Positions 1 through 12,200 of a DNA stretch of 64,000 bases are shown one piece after another. The notes beneath the pieces were generated by a model, which searched no databases, was not told the DNA's origin, and saw nothing but the letters and a program-made list of their open reading frames with translations. The number at the start of each line of letters is the position of its first letter. Position 1 is the first letter of the stretch. A program made the position numbers and the translations under genes. Origin of the DNA: Metopolophium dirhodum (Eukaryota > Arthropoda > Insecta > Hemiptera > Aphididae); the NCBI RefSeq assembly GCF_019925205.1, contig NC_083562.1:26102001-26166000 (forward strand). Direction: 5' to 3'.

Positions 1-2756
1 CGCTTTCCGTCACCGGTATGGACGTCCCTTTAACGATTTTAGTGTGGCGAATTCTATGATTCGTAATTCGTATATAAATCAATCACTTGAAAATGTATTA
101 TAGGTACCTGAATCAGTACGACACTATATCTTGCAATTTTGCGCCGAGGTGAACAAATTGGGACGATACTACTATACTACGATAGTGAGTTGGTCGAATT
201 GCACTTGGATTAAAAAAAAAGGCGAGTAATGGTGTAACTATGCACTCGGAAAAAAATAGGTAATGATCGAATTGTATTCGTGATCAAAATCAATTACCAG
301 GTCAGAGTTTTTGAATTCAGTTGCTTATAATTATTACAAAATATAATTAAAAAATAATAGATAGGTATCTATAAGTAATAATAATTTGACATGTTTAAAA
401 ACGCTTTTAAAAAAATATTTATAACATAATATTAACATATAATTACATATATTATAAAAAAACTCATTTTTAAGTTGCAATTGCAATTCGACTAAAATAA
501 GTGCAATTTATTCAACCTACTTGATAGTGCCCAACTGGTTAGGTAATGCGACAATGCAGCGGATCCTGCATATTGTGCCCTCTTTTTAAAAAGTATCTAT
601 GGTTGTAAAGAACGGTAAATAAGAACATGGTAGGTATATACCTGGTTCAATAATATAATAACAATTATACAGTTTTATGAATTTAAAATATTTTAACTGT
701 ATAATTGTTATTTGTTATTATATTATCGAACCGGGTAGATATACACATGTCACACATACTAGGTATGTTAAACATGTCATAAAAACTCGAATCAATAATG
801 GTCTGTTAAGTACCATCCTTTGTACGGATCAAACAAAATATTTTTTACTACCTATGCTAAACACGTTCAGTTTGTTGTATAATAAATATTTTTTTTAAGC
901 AGTTATTCGTGTTCAAGTTGAAATTTGAATATGAATTTTAAAATTAGTTAGTTGTGTAAATTATAGGTATTCATAGAACAGTATGAGAAAACGTACAATT
1001 ATTATTTGTTTTGGTAAGAAAATATACAATTCTTAAAATTTTAAATTACTTTAATATGTCTTGTTGATGTTTGGTATATTATACTGATTATTAATTACTA
1101 ATTAATAATAACTAATTAGTTAATAGTTATAGATATTACCAACTTGTACCATGTATAATTATACCTATTCTTAATATGTATAATATTTCTTAATGCCTTA
1201 TTTAAAATAGACACACTTTACATTTCTTAGAGTTAAATACATATTATACAAATGTATACTTCGTAGGTGATACATTTTATAGATACATACCTAATAATGT
1301 AATGAAACTATAAGAAAGATTCGTTAAAATTAAATTATACTTAATTTTTTTTTTTAATGTACTTCCTGCTTTTAGCGAATGTACTTACTAATACTATATT
1401 TTTACTCATTTTCCACACAGTTGTTACCGTTTTAGATTTTAAACTACACAATTTAAAACCAAATATAAAGCACTTATATAAATGTTAGTAGTATTACTAT
1501 TTACTAATACGGTTTAAAACTCGAAAATCGATCGTTTAGTACTTTTGTACCAACCTAATATTAAATTACATATTTTTAAAAACTATAGTTAAATACCTGT
1601 TTTTTTTTTGGAAACTGTAAGTAGTTTAGGTAATTAGGTATCTATATTAGGAAATATGTATTCCCGTCTTCATAAATTATTTGATAAATTTATGAATATC
1701 ACACATATTATTTGGTACCTACTTGTTGAAACAGTATAAAACTAATTTTGAAATAAATATTACTTACCACTTAAAACAAAAATTTCAATTGTGATTATTT
1801 ATTTATATATTAAATTACGTCTACTTATCATAATTGACGATCTGTGTAAAACAAAACAATTATTTCTATTCGAATTGTTTGACTGTGTTCTATGAAGTAA
1901 CGTTAAATTAGATTGGTACAACATTATGAGAAACTAAATAAGACTATTTTTTAGGTACCTAAAAGTAGGTTCAGGCAGGTACCTACTTACTTTTTATTAT
2001 TATTATTTTTTTTTTTAAAGGAAATTGAACGATTTTATTAAATTAGCTATTATTTGTTTGGTTATCAATTTCAAATTAGGAAAGTATCTCATATTAAACA
2101 TGGCATATATTGGTATGTATACTTGTTTAAATAATAAGTTCACCGACTTTTCAAATTTTTTTTTTACATACAAAATATACTGAAATATGCGCTTATATAT
2201 TATTTAATAAACTATTTGATAAATTATACTTACAATATTAAATCATGTATTTATGTACGGTATACACAATACGTGTAGGTACCTAAATGTGTAATACACC
2301 TAGCCGACTTGGGTAGTAGGTACGTAGGTACCTATATACCTACTATAATAAATAATAATTGTATACTTTCTATAATACACACCTAATACTTACTAGACAT
2401 CAGTAGTCATACTCATTTCCCAAAACCCAAGTATCTATATTTGTTATCGTATACCTAATGAAAATAAAATATAACACATAACTTTGTCATATCTATTTAT
2501 TATTTACCTTCATAATATTATTCAATATAACGTTAAAATTATGTTAATAAAAATAAATAAATTCCGTTTATAATAATTTAATAGCTAGATAGGTTTCGTT
2601 TCGATAACATATTAGAATATTAGATTACATGAATAGCCAAGTAGATAACTATGAAATGATTAGGTATACGTGGTGTTTGAAAATGTCTGTTCTGTGATCG
2701 ACTATAGTGGGGACCAGGTTTAAATGACATATATTCATCTGTTGGACAATGAGTAG
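1..2756. other. AT-rich intergenic region, no gene seen
   Basis: No reading frame in this stretch looks like a protein. The 73-codon frame at 677-898 starts inside a hairpin repeat and has random composition. The first 60 bases are slightly richer in G+C and could belong to a neighbouring gene outside the window, but I see no exon. The one structured item is the inverted repeat at 641-735, listed separately. Confidence 0.6.
641..735. repeat. Hairpin-forming inverted repeat, about 95 bp
   Basis: The left arm (641-674) and right arm (695-735) are reverse complements over almost their full length, with a 20-base AT-rich loop. The innermost parts, ACAATTATACAGTT and AACTGTATAATTGT, pair perfectly. 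The outer GGTTC and GAACC ends also pair. The right arm carries a small insertion of about 7 bases (TTGTTAT repeated). This is a foldback or MITE-like unit. A transcribed hairpin such as a small-RNA precursor is possible but has no further support. Confidence 0.7.
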
Positions 2757-2758
2757 GT

Positions 2759-2766
2759 ATAAAAGG
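2759..2766 (+). promoter_or_regulatory. TATA box of the small secreted-protein gene
   Basis: TATAAAAG lies 90 bases upstream of the start codon at 2849. A transcription start about 30 bases downstream would fall at 2788-2795, in TCAATTAACAGTT. That would leave a 5' leader of about 55-60 bases with no upstream ATG. A strong TATA box suits a regulated, highly expressed secreted-protein gene; that role is inference. Confidence 0.65.
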
Positions 2767-2848
2767 AATAGCTATCTTGGCAGTTTCAATTAACAGTTGT
2801 TGATAATTTTTACTCGTGACTAGACTGAAAAATAATTACAATTTAGTG

Positions 2849-5800
2849 ATGGCCGTCTTAAATATTGTCATTTGCACAACATTGGTTGTGGTTACTTCAC
2901 TAAGTACCGTGCAAGTAAGTAATAAAAATCATTACTTAATACTCCAGACTCCAGTACTTACACTTTTAATATTATAATTTATTACCATTTGATACAAAAA
3001 ACGTGTAATTGGATATACTTATGTAATAATTATATACCTAATATTGTAGATATGTATTTTTTTTAAACTTAACTTCCCTAAGGCATCTTTATTTGAACTA
3101 CAATTAGTAGTACCTATTTATAAAACAAATACAATACACCATAGGTTTATAGGTACCTATATAATAATAAACTACACACAATACGTTACTACGTTAGTAA
3201 TATTAATATATAAGTGCATGTGTGCATATGTGCATCTGAAAAAGTAATAATAAATCCCCTTGAAAACATATTTTTATTAAAGTATTAGTGAACTCCTTAC
3301 CTAATCCAAAATGTTCGATATTGAACTTGATCCAATCATTGGAAAAAACTCAAAAAACTTATAAATATTAATTTACGAGATTTTTCTATTTTAAAATTCC
3401 ATATCTATGTTGCTGCAGGAATGGTATAATTTAATGAGAGCAGAGACAGATTAGGATTTAGGCCCAGACCGAAAAATTAATATTTAGAGGTCCATTACTA
3501 AACCATTACCAGTCCCATATTTGGGGCTATACTATATACACAATAAAAAAAATATATCGAACTATTTATAGTTAACCATAATAATAAGTAACAATCGTAC
3601 TGATATAATGATATATTTATCATAATATTAGTTAATGATTAAAGTTAAATTAAAATATTAAAATATAAGTCCTATATATTCAAAATATTATTATAATTTA
3701 TAGTAGGTAGGTATTTATTATATTTAACAATTTAAAAAATGCATTATCTAACTTACTTTTTATTAAATAAATCGAAATACCAGCTCCAAGTGGAAAATAA
3801 ATAAATAATAATTATATAATATCAATGTGATACCTAATTGTTGTTTTATCGAACATGATCACCATTATTAGATGATATTCACAAGTTCACAACAACAAGG
3901 ACAACAATAGTTACACTACCTAGGTAGTAGGTACCTATACTTATTATTCAGTTTTTTTTTTTATATTAATATAAACTATTTATCAATGATATCGACTATT
4001 GCTATTTTGCTTTGCAATGCTCGCTACGAGAAAGAACATGAGAAGTCTAGGAAAAAAACAGTCTAAAACTTTAGTCGTTGCTACAGAAAAGTTTTGAAGC
4101 TTTGGCTCATCGGGAATTTTCCGATTGCCCTATGTGACTCAATCTGTCCTTAGATGAGATAATATAATTAAGTAGATGTAGAAGTACAGGTACCAGCTAG
4201 CTACTTATAACGTATTACTTTATTTAATTCATATAACCTACATATGTTTAGAGCAATAGCATACCGATTGAAAATGCTGAAAATCAATGGGTAGTTGATG
4301 CCCAAAATTCTATAAAAGATTCTTTGTCAAAAATAGAATCGTATGGAGTAGAAAATGATACGATCAAGACGATAACCAACGAAGCATTCGATACATTTAC
4401 AAAGTTCGTGGAAAATGACCTGTCTAAAATTATTAAAAAGGTATTCTATATAAATTTAAATTAGTAAGGTAATTATTTGTATTTACTTCATTGTTTTATG
4501 TATCATATACAATTATAGGTAATTTTTACCTAATTAAGATTTATGCAAATCAAAATAATATGAAAATAGTAGATAGTTGAATATTTGAATCTCATAAATT
4601 CAGGGTTTACTATATTGAGATGCGAGTCGGGAGATAGCAACAGATACATTACATAGCCATAGCCAAATTTAAAATTATAAGTCAATAATCTACTCAGGTG
4701 GCAGAGTACATCACATTTTTGGTTACTGCTTACCAGCCGATAGCCATGGAAGTACCTATAATGTAAAATGTTAGTATATTTTGGTTAGTGTAAAAATAAA
4801 TAAGAGTACTGTCTTAAGAGGGCTTTAATTTGCCATGTATATACTATGGTACTTATAATAGTTGTACATTAATTGTAAGACGAAGACAAGATATGCGGGT
4901 GTGATGAACGGGTGCATACCTACTATTTGTCTTCCGAAGTTCAAAAGGTCCATACTCCATAATTTTTATACTAATTGCGTCCCAACTATATACGATTTGC
5001 CTCCTGATGTACATACCCTAAATTTCATCGTAAACGAAAATGGTCTGATAATAATTGCCTCTCAATGGGCAGGTATTAATTGGGTAACTGGTTCCTAAAC
5101 GATTCAAACATTATATAAATGTATTTATAATTTTAATTACATTACCAAATGTTTTTTATTTTTTATTGTATTATTATTTTTATAGTTGTATAATATTCGT
5201 ATACATGTATATAACATTAGCTGATCCCGATCACTTCGTTGCCCGTAAAAAATATTGCGATTGTTCAACTCCTTTTGGGTGCAACTCAACCTGGGGAGAT
5301 ATATACTACGTCGAATCGCGGACAATATGCGAAAATTTGATTTGAAGCATTATGCTTGCACCTGATCTGCCCTATTAACCAATGGCAACCAAATAAAAAT
5401 ATTAAATAATATTAAAAATATTTAATAAACAAACAGCTATACTAATTTATTAATATTTATTTATTTCTTCAATAACCAATAGCAACCATTTATAAACAAA
5501 AATGTCCACCGTAAATCTCAAAATCCCAATTTTAGCACCTCCCATGGTGGAGATAGGAGAGTAAAAAATACTTGACGACCTATTTTTATACCTACCAAAT
5601 ATAAGAAAAAAATTTTCATTAAAATCAGTCGAGTCGTTACGGAGGAGTTCGTACACTAACACCACAGATTATATAAAACAAAAAAAATATAAATATAAAT
5701 ATTAAATAATAAAATATACCTACGTATATTTATATAGATTATCGAATTTTACTTCTCGGAACAATTCATATTTTGTGATGGCATCATAACAATTGAATTT

Positions 5801-6645
5801 TTACAAGGTTAGGTAAACCTTTTTCAAAACTATAACAAATCACAATAGGTACTATGTATTATGTAAAATGTAGGTATACATTCATCCATTGACGTGGTAT
5901 ATTTTATTGAAGTTTTTGAACCACTACTTAATTTTATATGGGAGGCAACTAATGTGATCATTTTTGGGATGCAACTCGTATATAATACCAACTACCTGAT
6001 TATCGGAGGCAACTAGGGTATATCAACCTTTTTATTTACGATAAGCATGGGGAGCAATTCGTATATTTTGGGAGGCAACTAGAATGCATTGGTGAAGTAC
6101 TCATTGCCATTGTCCGTTGGCTTTAAAAAAAATTAAATCGGGCAAATGTGGCCTATCTTGTCCACCAATAAATTACGACATTCGGCCATTCCATTACGTT
6201 ATTAAAATATATTTTAAGATGTTATGTATGTTGTATTTTTATGTAGGTGGATGATATAAAATCGGAAAGGATATGGGTATTAAAAACTCAATTGAAGAAT
6301 TGGTCAGATGCTTTAGAAAGACTAAATAAAGTGTCTGACGTGACTGAGAAAACGCCCGATAAAGCAATAGGAAAATTTTATATGACCATCGATTATATAG
6401 CCAAAGAAGTTGTTGGATTTGATCAAAATTACAATTACGATTCAAATGAACCGAATGAAATTGTTGAGGAACTCAAATCGTTACTTAAAAAGTCTGTTAC
6501 CAAGTTGGTAGAATATGCAAATTCCGTTGAGGTATTAATCTGATGTCGCAGTATTTGGGGGTGAAATTAATTACATACCTATATATTGTACCTATTATTA
6601 TTTTATTTTCAGGATCAAGTTTCCGGAATTTCTAAAATTGAATGA
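2849..6645 (+). CDS. Small secreted protein of unknown family, 190 aa, four exons
   Basis: The model has exons 2849-2914, 4252-4440, 6247-6531 and 6613-6645, all joined in phase 0 with GT/AG borders and ending in TGA. The first 22 residues (MAVLNIVICTTLVVV...) form a typical signal peptide, with cleavage probably around residues 22-23. The mature part is about 168 residues, rich in Lys, Glu, Asp and Asn, with no cysteine. It is predicted by eye to be mostly amphipathic helix, for example EELKSLLKKSVTKLVEYANS near the C-terminus. I recognise no family. Aphids secrete many lineage-specific small helical proteins from salivary gland or gut, so a salivary effector is one possibility; it is inference only. 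A TATA box sits at 2759 and poly(A) signals follow at 6654 and 6715. The exon structure is well supported by phase consistency; the function is unknown. Confidence 0.85.
2915..4251 (+). other. Intron 1 of the secreted-protein gene, with degenerate repeat-like DNA
   Basis: The donor is CAA|GTAAGT and the acceptor is TTTAG|AGC. Stretches around 3430-3540 and 4010-4150 are less AT-rich than their surroundings and look like old transposon debris, but they have no intact frame or clear termini. Confidence 0.5.
4985..5100 (-). repeat. GGAGGCAACT-family repeat block, inverted copy
   Basis: Read on the minus strand this block contains AGGAGGCAAATCGTATAT and GGGACGCAATTAG, close to motifs at 5940-6090 on the plus strand. 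It lies in intron 2 of the secreted-protein gene. The two oppositely oriented blocks flank the AGCTGATCCCG repeat at 5217, which suggests one element broken by a nested insertion. The family is unknown to me. Confidence 0.4.
5217..5670 (+). repeat. Interspersed repeat (AGCTGATCCCG family), copy 1
   Basis: It begins TTAGCTGATCCCGATCACTT followed by CGTTGCCCGTAAAAAAT, and ends near ACGGAGGAGTTCGTAC. The same head, the internal CGTAAATCTCAAAAT and the GGAGGAGTT tail occur in the same order in the copy at 39871-40250, with substitutions and indels. It is a dispersed transposon-derived family lying in an intron. I cannot place it in a class from sequence alone. Confidence 0.65.
5935..6090 (+). repeat. 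GGAGGCAACT-family repeat block, direct copy
   Basis: Four near-copies of the motif GG(A/G)(A/G)GCAA(C/T)T(A/C) occur at about 5941, 5969, 6005 and 6080, with CGTATAT following some of them. The inverted counterpart is at 4985-5100. The block lies just upstream of exon 3 of the secreted-protein gene. Confidence 0.45.
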
Positions 6646-6653
6646 AGCATATC

Positions 6654-6659
6654 AATAAA
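6654..6659 (+). terminator. Poly(A) signal of the secreted-protein gene
   Basis: AATAAA starts 9 bases after the TGA stop at 6645. A second AATAAA at 6715-6720 is better spaced and may be the one used. Confidence 0.5.
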
Positions 6660-6720
6660 ATACGTATCTGTTAATTATTCTAGTTCATGAAAAATTAGTG
6701 TTCACCCATAACGCAATAAA

Positions 6721-8230
6721 AATTATAAAAACATTTTTTTTTTTTTTTTTTAACACAATATACTTATTATAATGTTTATTTTTCCACAAACTTGCACTTT
6801 TCTTAAGTATATTTTTATTATAATTGTATGCACAAAAAAATATTTAAATGCCACTTAAGGCGATCACTTACTTTGCTTACATCTTGATGTGGCCCTGTAA
6901 AGGTTTACAAATTATATTTCACTATATTATACAATATTGAAATTTCTAATTAGGAATTAATTTATTTACTTTTGACTTCAAAAAAATAAATAAAATATAT
7001 TTGAGTTAATGATATTAAAGTAATACCAGCTATAATTTCTTTGTATCTTTATAATATTATGAATATAATAATTGTATTTGTGTTTCATCAATCAGATAAA
7101 GTGTAGGTGTTAAACTTTCCAAAGATTCTTTATTAAAGAAAAACGTATAACGATTTTGTGCGAGTAGCGTATTATAACAAAATAATAAAGGTATACTGTG
7201 CACATATTATGGTGTTATTTAAAATAAGTTTGTAGTTATTCAATATTCAAAGTTATTTAACACGGGTATCTACGAATAATGATGTACAATATTTTTATTT
7301 TTGTCAACTATTTTATGAATCAAGTGATTAAATTATGAAAATATTCATAAGGAATTATTATGTCCTTCAACAAATTAATGAAATAACGTTCGACTAATAA
7401 TATTGTATTATTAATGATAATTATATCATTGCATTGTGTTTAATATATTAAACGTGGGATTATCTAATTTCAATGTAATTGTTTTATAATTATTTTATAT
7501 TTTACAGTATAATATACTCACGTAGTCATGTATATTATTATACTTATAGGAATAATTATTATGTTAAAATAAAATTTATTGGTATCTAATAAAAGAAGTC
7601 TGCCACAAATAAAAAGAATTAGTCTTGACTAAAAGCGTACTAACAATATTTTCAAATCAGGAAATTTCGTTTTTTTGGTATGTAACATATTTTGTATATT
7701 TATCCAAAAAATATTTGCTTATAATAATTATGATGTACCTAATAAATACATCATGAACACATATTTAAAGTAAATATTTAATTTTATATTTTATAAGTTT
7801 ACTCTAATGTAGGTAGGTAGGTAACATAATACAGTGTAATTTAGATATATTTTGATCCGGAACAATACGATATTAACTTCAATGAATATTGCTCGATATG
7901 AATTACTTTTCTGGCGATAATTTCATCAAAAAAATATCCGATCGATGAAAATGTAGTTTAAATCCATTATAATATTTTTTTTTCCGAACGAGTGGTACCG
8001 ACGTCGTAGTCCCAATCGCGCGGGACGCAATAATCTCACTGAGAGAAATGGAAAAGATCTATCCAATTTTCCGGTTGTTAGGGTTTACGATGACACGCTG
8101 CAGCGCCACCGTATACCTACGTAATTATATCTAATTCAAACTGGTTCGAATAACTGAAGAGAGGTGGGTGTCTAAGAGTCTTGCACGAATACCGTTATAT
8201 TATATGTGCGCGCGGTTCTGTAGGTATAGG
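6721..8230. other. Intergenic region, no gene seen
   Basis: Mostly AT-rich with a poly-T run near 6736-6751. G+C and CpG rise from about 7985, in front of the GMC-1 leader, which fits a promoter region. No coding frame is visible. Confidence 0.5.
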
Positions 8231-8247
8231 TAGGTACTCATCTCAAT

Positions 8248-8672
8248 GTCAGTGCGTAAGGTCGTTGATCTGGACGTGTATAGAAGGTAGATAGTTGTTC
8301 GTTGTCCGTAACCTACCCAGGAACGTGTATAAAGTATAATGTTGTATATTGTACGTTAGATTTACCGGTATAGATTATATTAATATGGTTTCTTATTATT
8401 ATTCGTCATCGTTAAATTAATTATTTCATTTCCGACGCGACAATAATGCATCCGCGTGAGCCTATTGTGTTCACTTTGATTTGCAGATCACTCTAACGTT
8501 CGCGGTGTGTCGATGTTAAAGTGTAATATTATTATCTATATGTATATAATCGTCATCTGAGCCGTCAATTGTCGTTGCATTTGTTTTATGACGTATTGAG
8601 TGAGTTATGGCTTGATGTCGAAGAACCAACGTTTCATTTCATACAACAAAACGCTAACCGGGAAACATTTTG
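8248..8672 (+). promoter_or_regulatory. Probable GMC-1 transcription start and 5' untranslated exon
   Basis: An arthropod initiator-like GTCAGTGCG occurs at 8249-8257. About 420 bases later TTTTG|GTAGGT (8672/8673) is a good splice donor. The matching acceptor is GATTAG at 9245-9250, 24 bases upstream of the GMC-1 start codon. An in-frame TGA follows that acceptor, so this upstream exon must be untranslated. The region is CpG-richer than its surroundings. The assignment is inferred from splice signals only. Confidence 0.4.
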
Positions 8673-9274
8673 GTAGGTGATTGAATGTATCTATTATAAA
8701 GATATTTATGACACACCTAATTGTTATAAATATTTTATTGTCATCATGATTATAATGTTCAAGACATATTTTTGAATCAATATAAATGGATGAATTTTAA
8801 AACCATGTACGATTATGTCATGCAGGTACCTAATCCCACCCAGTGTGTTCCAAAAAAAAAATATATCGTAGTAAACCATAGGTAGGTACCTATATAATGA
8901 ACGATATCTACGTGCTATTATTAATCTGATCTACTTTAACGTAAACCAATTTTACTGAAATATAGTTTTAGTAAAAAATACGCACATTTTTACCATTCTA
9001 GTTTTTATATCCTACCCGTCCAACTTTGCACATTTGAAAATTAGGTTAGAGCGACATGTTTATTATAACATACGTCTACGTGCTCGTTGTCACGTCGGGC
9101 GCCGTTCCTTTCTTCTTCGCCACATCCGCCGTACATGGTATAAAATATAATACTGGCAATTGGCATCGGTTAGTTTCACCACCGATAGTGATAGTGACCT
9201 CAAACATCATCAGCGACCCATCGTGTAGCTTGTTTATGATTTTAGATTAGCTGTTGTGATACTATGCGGTACTT

Positions 9275-12200
9275 ATGAGTGGCGTGGAAGTTATACCCAT
9301 CGGAGCGATTGCAGGGGCTGCGTCGCAAGTGGCCTGGTTCCTGCCCGTTTTGGTCGCGGCTATTGCTTATTTCCACTATGAAGTAAATGACCCCGAGTCA
9401 AGGATTATAGACCAACCCGGCAATTTGATACTCGACCAATATGATTTCATTATAGTCGGCGCTGGATCAGCAGGTGAAAATAATATTTTATTTTATTATA
9501 ATAGGTATATTATATTATATACGAGATTGTGCAGTTCTACTTCCTTAATAATTTTTATAGTGATATCGTGACATTCACTTTTTCAAAATGACATATTTTT
9601 AAGAAAACACGTTAATATTACTTAGGTGCGGTGCTGGCGAATAGATTGACTGAAGTCGAAGATTGGAGTGTATTATTAATAGAAGCCGGCGGAGATGAAA
9701 CTGAAATATCCGACGTGCCTTTGTTGGCTGCCTACTTACAACTTACCCAGCTCGATTGGCAATATAAAGCTGAACCCCAGGATACTGCGTGTTTAGGTGA
9801 GTAACAAATTAATATAGATGGACATATTTTGTGGAATCAATTTATTCTTAGCGTAATATATCAATAAATTTACAATGAATTTACTAAAGTTTGTTGATGG
9901 TATTGATAACGTGGTATTATTTAAATTTTAGGTACACACTTTTGAAGTATACTGATCTAAAAGTTTTATTAAGTTCTTCTATAGTTTGGAAATCCACACA
10001 AATTATACTTTGAGAAGGGCATTTTTAAGTTTCCCAATATATAAGTTACCTAAAACTAAAATGTAAAATTGTACAGAAAATCTAATTTTAAGCTTTATGG
10101 AATTAAAATACTAAGATATTTTAATTTTGCATTTTTTCTCATTATTTTGTACTAAAAACGATCAAAAGTTCTATAAACATTAATGATAAATAGTACATAA
10201 AATGTATGTTTAGTGTATACTGTGTATTTATGAAGTAAATCAAGGTTTAAATAAAATAGGTTTAAAACCATAAAAATATAAAATGATTTTAATACTACAC
10301 TTCTGTCGTCTACACACATAACAAATGGACAGTACTTTATGCAATAAAAATATATATATTTCAGCTATGAAAGATCAACGTTGCAATTGGCCCCGGGGCA
10401 AAGTCTTAGGTGGGTCCAGCGTGTTGAACTATATGATGTACGTACGTGGGAACCAAATGGACTATGACAGCTGGTTGAAACAAGGCAATCCGGGTTGGGG
10501 ATACAACGACGTGCTCTACTACTTTAAAAAATCAGAAGACAACAGAAATCCGTACCTAGCACGGACCCCGTACCATTCGATGGGTGGTTATCTGACGGTG
10601 TCCGAGGCGCCATACAAAACGCCGTTGGCCGACGCGTTTGTCAGGGCTGGGCAAGAAATGGGCTACGATATCCGCGATATAAACGGCGAACGGCAAACAG
10701 GTTTTATGATACCTCAAGGGACGATCAGAAGAGGAGCCAGATGCAGTACGGCGAAAGCTTTCTTGAGGCCGGCTAGACTACGGAAGAACCTTCACGTGTC
10801 CATCAACGCTCATGTCACACGTGTGGCAATCAATCCCGAGACAAAAGTGGCATTCGGCGTCGAAATGATCAAGGACAACACACGGCATTTCATCCGGGCC
10901 AACAAAGAGGTGCTTCTGTCGGCGGGTTCCATCAGTTCTGCACAGCTGCTTATGCTCTCGGGCATAGGTCCCAAGAACCATCTGACGGAAATGGGTATAC
11001 CCGTTCTAGCCGATTTGGATGTCGGGAAAAATCTTCAAGACCACGTCGGACTCGGTGGGCTCGCATTTCTGATTAACAAAGAGGTGATATTACTACGCAC
11101 ATTAATCAATAATAATTAAATTAAATTTTATTTAATCAGATAAAAACTAATTACGGTTGATGTATAAAGGTAGGTGTACCGCAGCAGTGGAGTGCCGTAA
11201 CTAAGAGGAGGCATATTTTATCCATAATTACATTACTTGCTTTCTTCTTTTAATAAAAGGTTTAAATATTAAATCAAATTCAGACGTTTTACCTTTACCG
11301 TCTTGCTTGTTATCTTCTTAAGTATGCATTTTTAATATTATGTTGACCTGAAAATATCATTCTTAATGCTAAAATATTACTAAAAATATGCACAATTTTA
11401 CCAGTGACAACAGCTTCCAATGAAAAAAACGTTTGGATTTAAAAATTAAATTAAATTATTATTATTATTCCCACCTTGACTTATAAAATTACAGTATAAT
11501 TTTTGGTGATGCTTTATTCGCTATATTTTATTACATTTTCAATAATACTTGAAAAATTAATTTGTATTAATATTAAACGTGTATTTTATCACACTATAAT
11601 AATTATTATTATACTATAATAACATAATTATTGTATCATGAATAATTATTAGTAATGCTATAATTAGTGTCCTCAAAACAAATATATTTATAGTTACGGT
11701 ACTTCTGCAGCGAGTTAAAATATAACCGCGTGCTCTTTCGTTCGTTGTACAGGTGTCGTTAACGCAAGAGAGAGTGGAAAACGTCCAAACTGTTCTGAAC
11801 TATGCTACGATGGGCGATGGGCCGTTGACGGTCATGGGTGGTGTCGAGGGTTTGGCGTTTATCAACACCAAATATGCTAATCAATCAGTCGACACACCGG
11901 ACATTGAGTTACACTTCGTTTCTGGTTCCACCAATTCTGATGGCGGTGTACAACTGTGGAAAGCTCACGGACTGAAAGAAGAGTTTTACAAAGCTGTGTA
12001 TGAACCAATTAACAACAAAGACGTGTGGTCTGCTATACCTGTAAGTGAAATAATAGCTTAAAAAAATTCGGAAAACAAGTATATAAGATTTTATTGTCAT
12101 AGAGTGTGAGAGGGTAGACTAAAGCACAAGAATTAATAAGACGAATATATTATAAATGTGCTAAAACAAAACATTTTTCTCATACGTTTATATTTTAGAC

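Noticed and set aside
9056..9160. Signal-peptide-like frame upstream of GMC-1 as an alternative first exon
   Set aside because: Splicing it to the acceptor at 9250 either meets an in-frame TGA or changes frame relative to the GMC-1 ATG.
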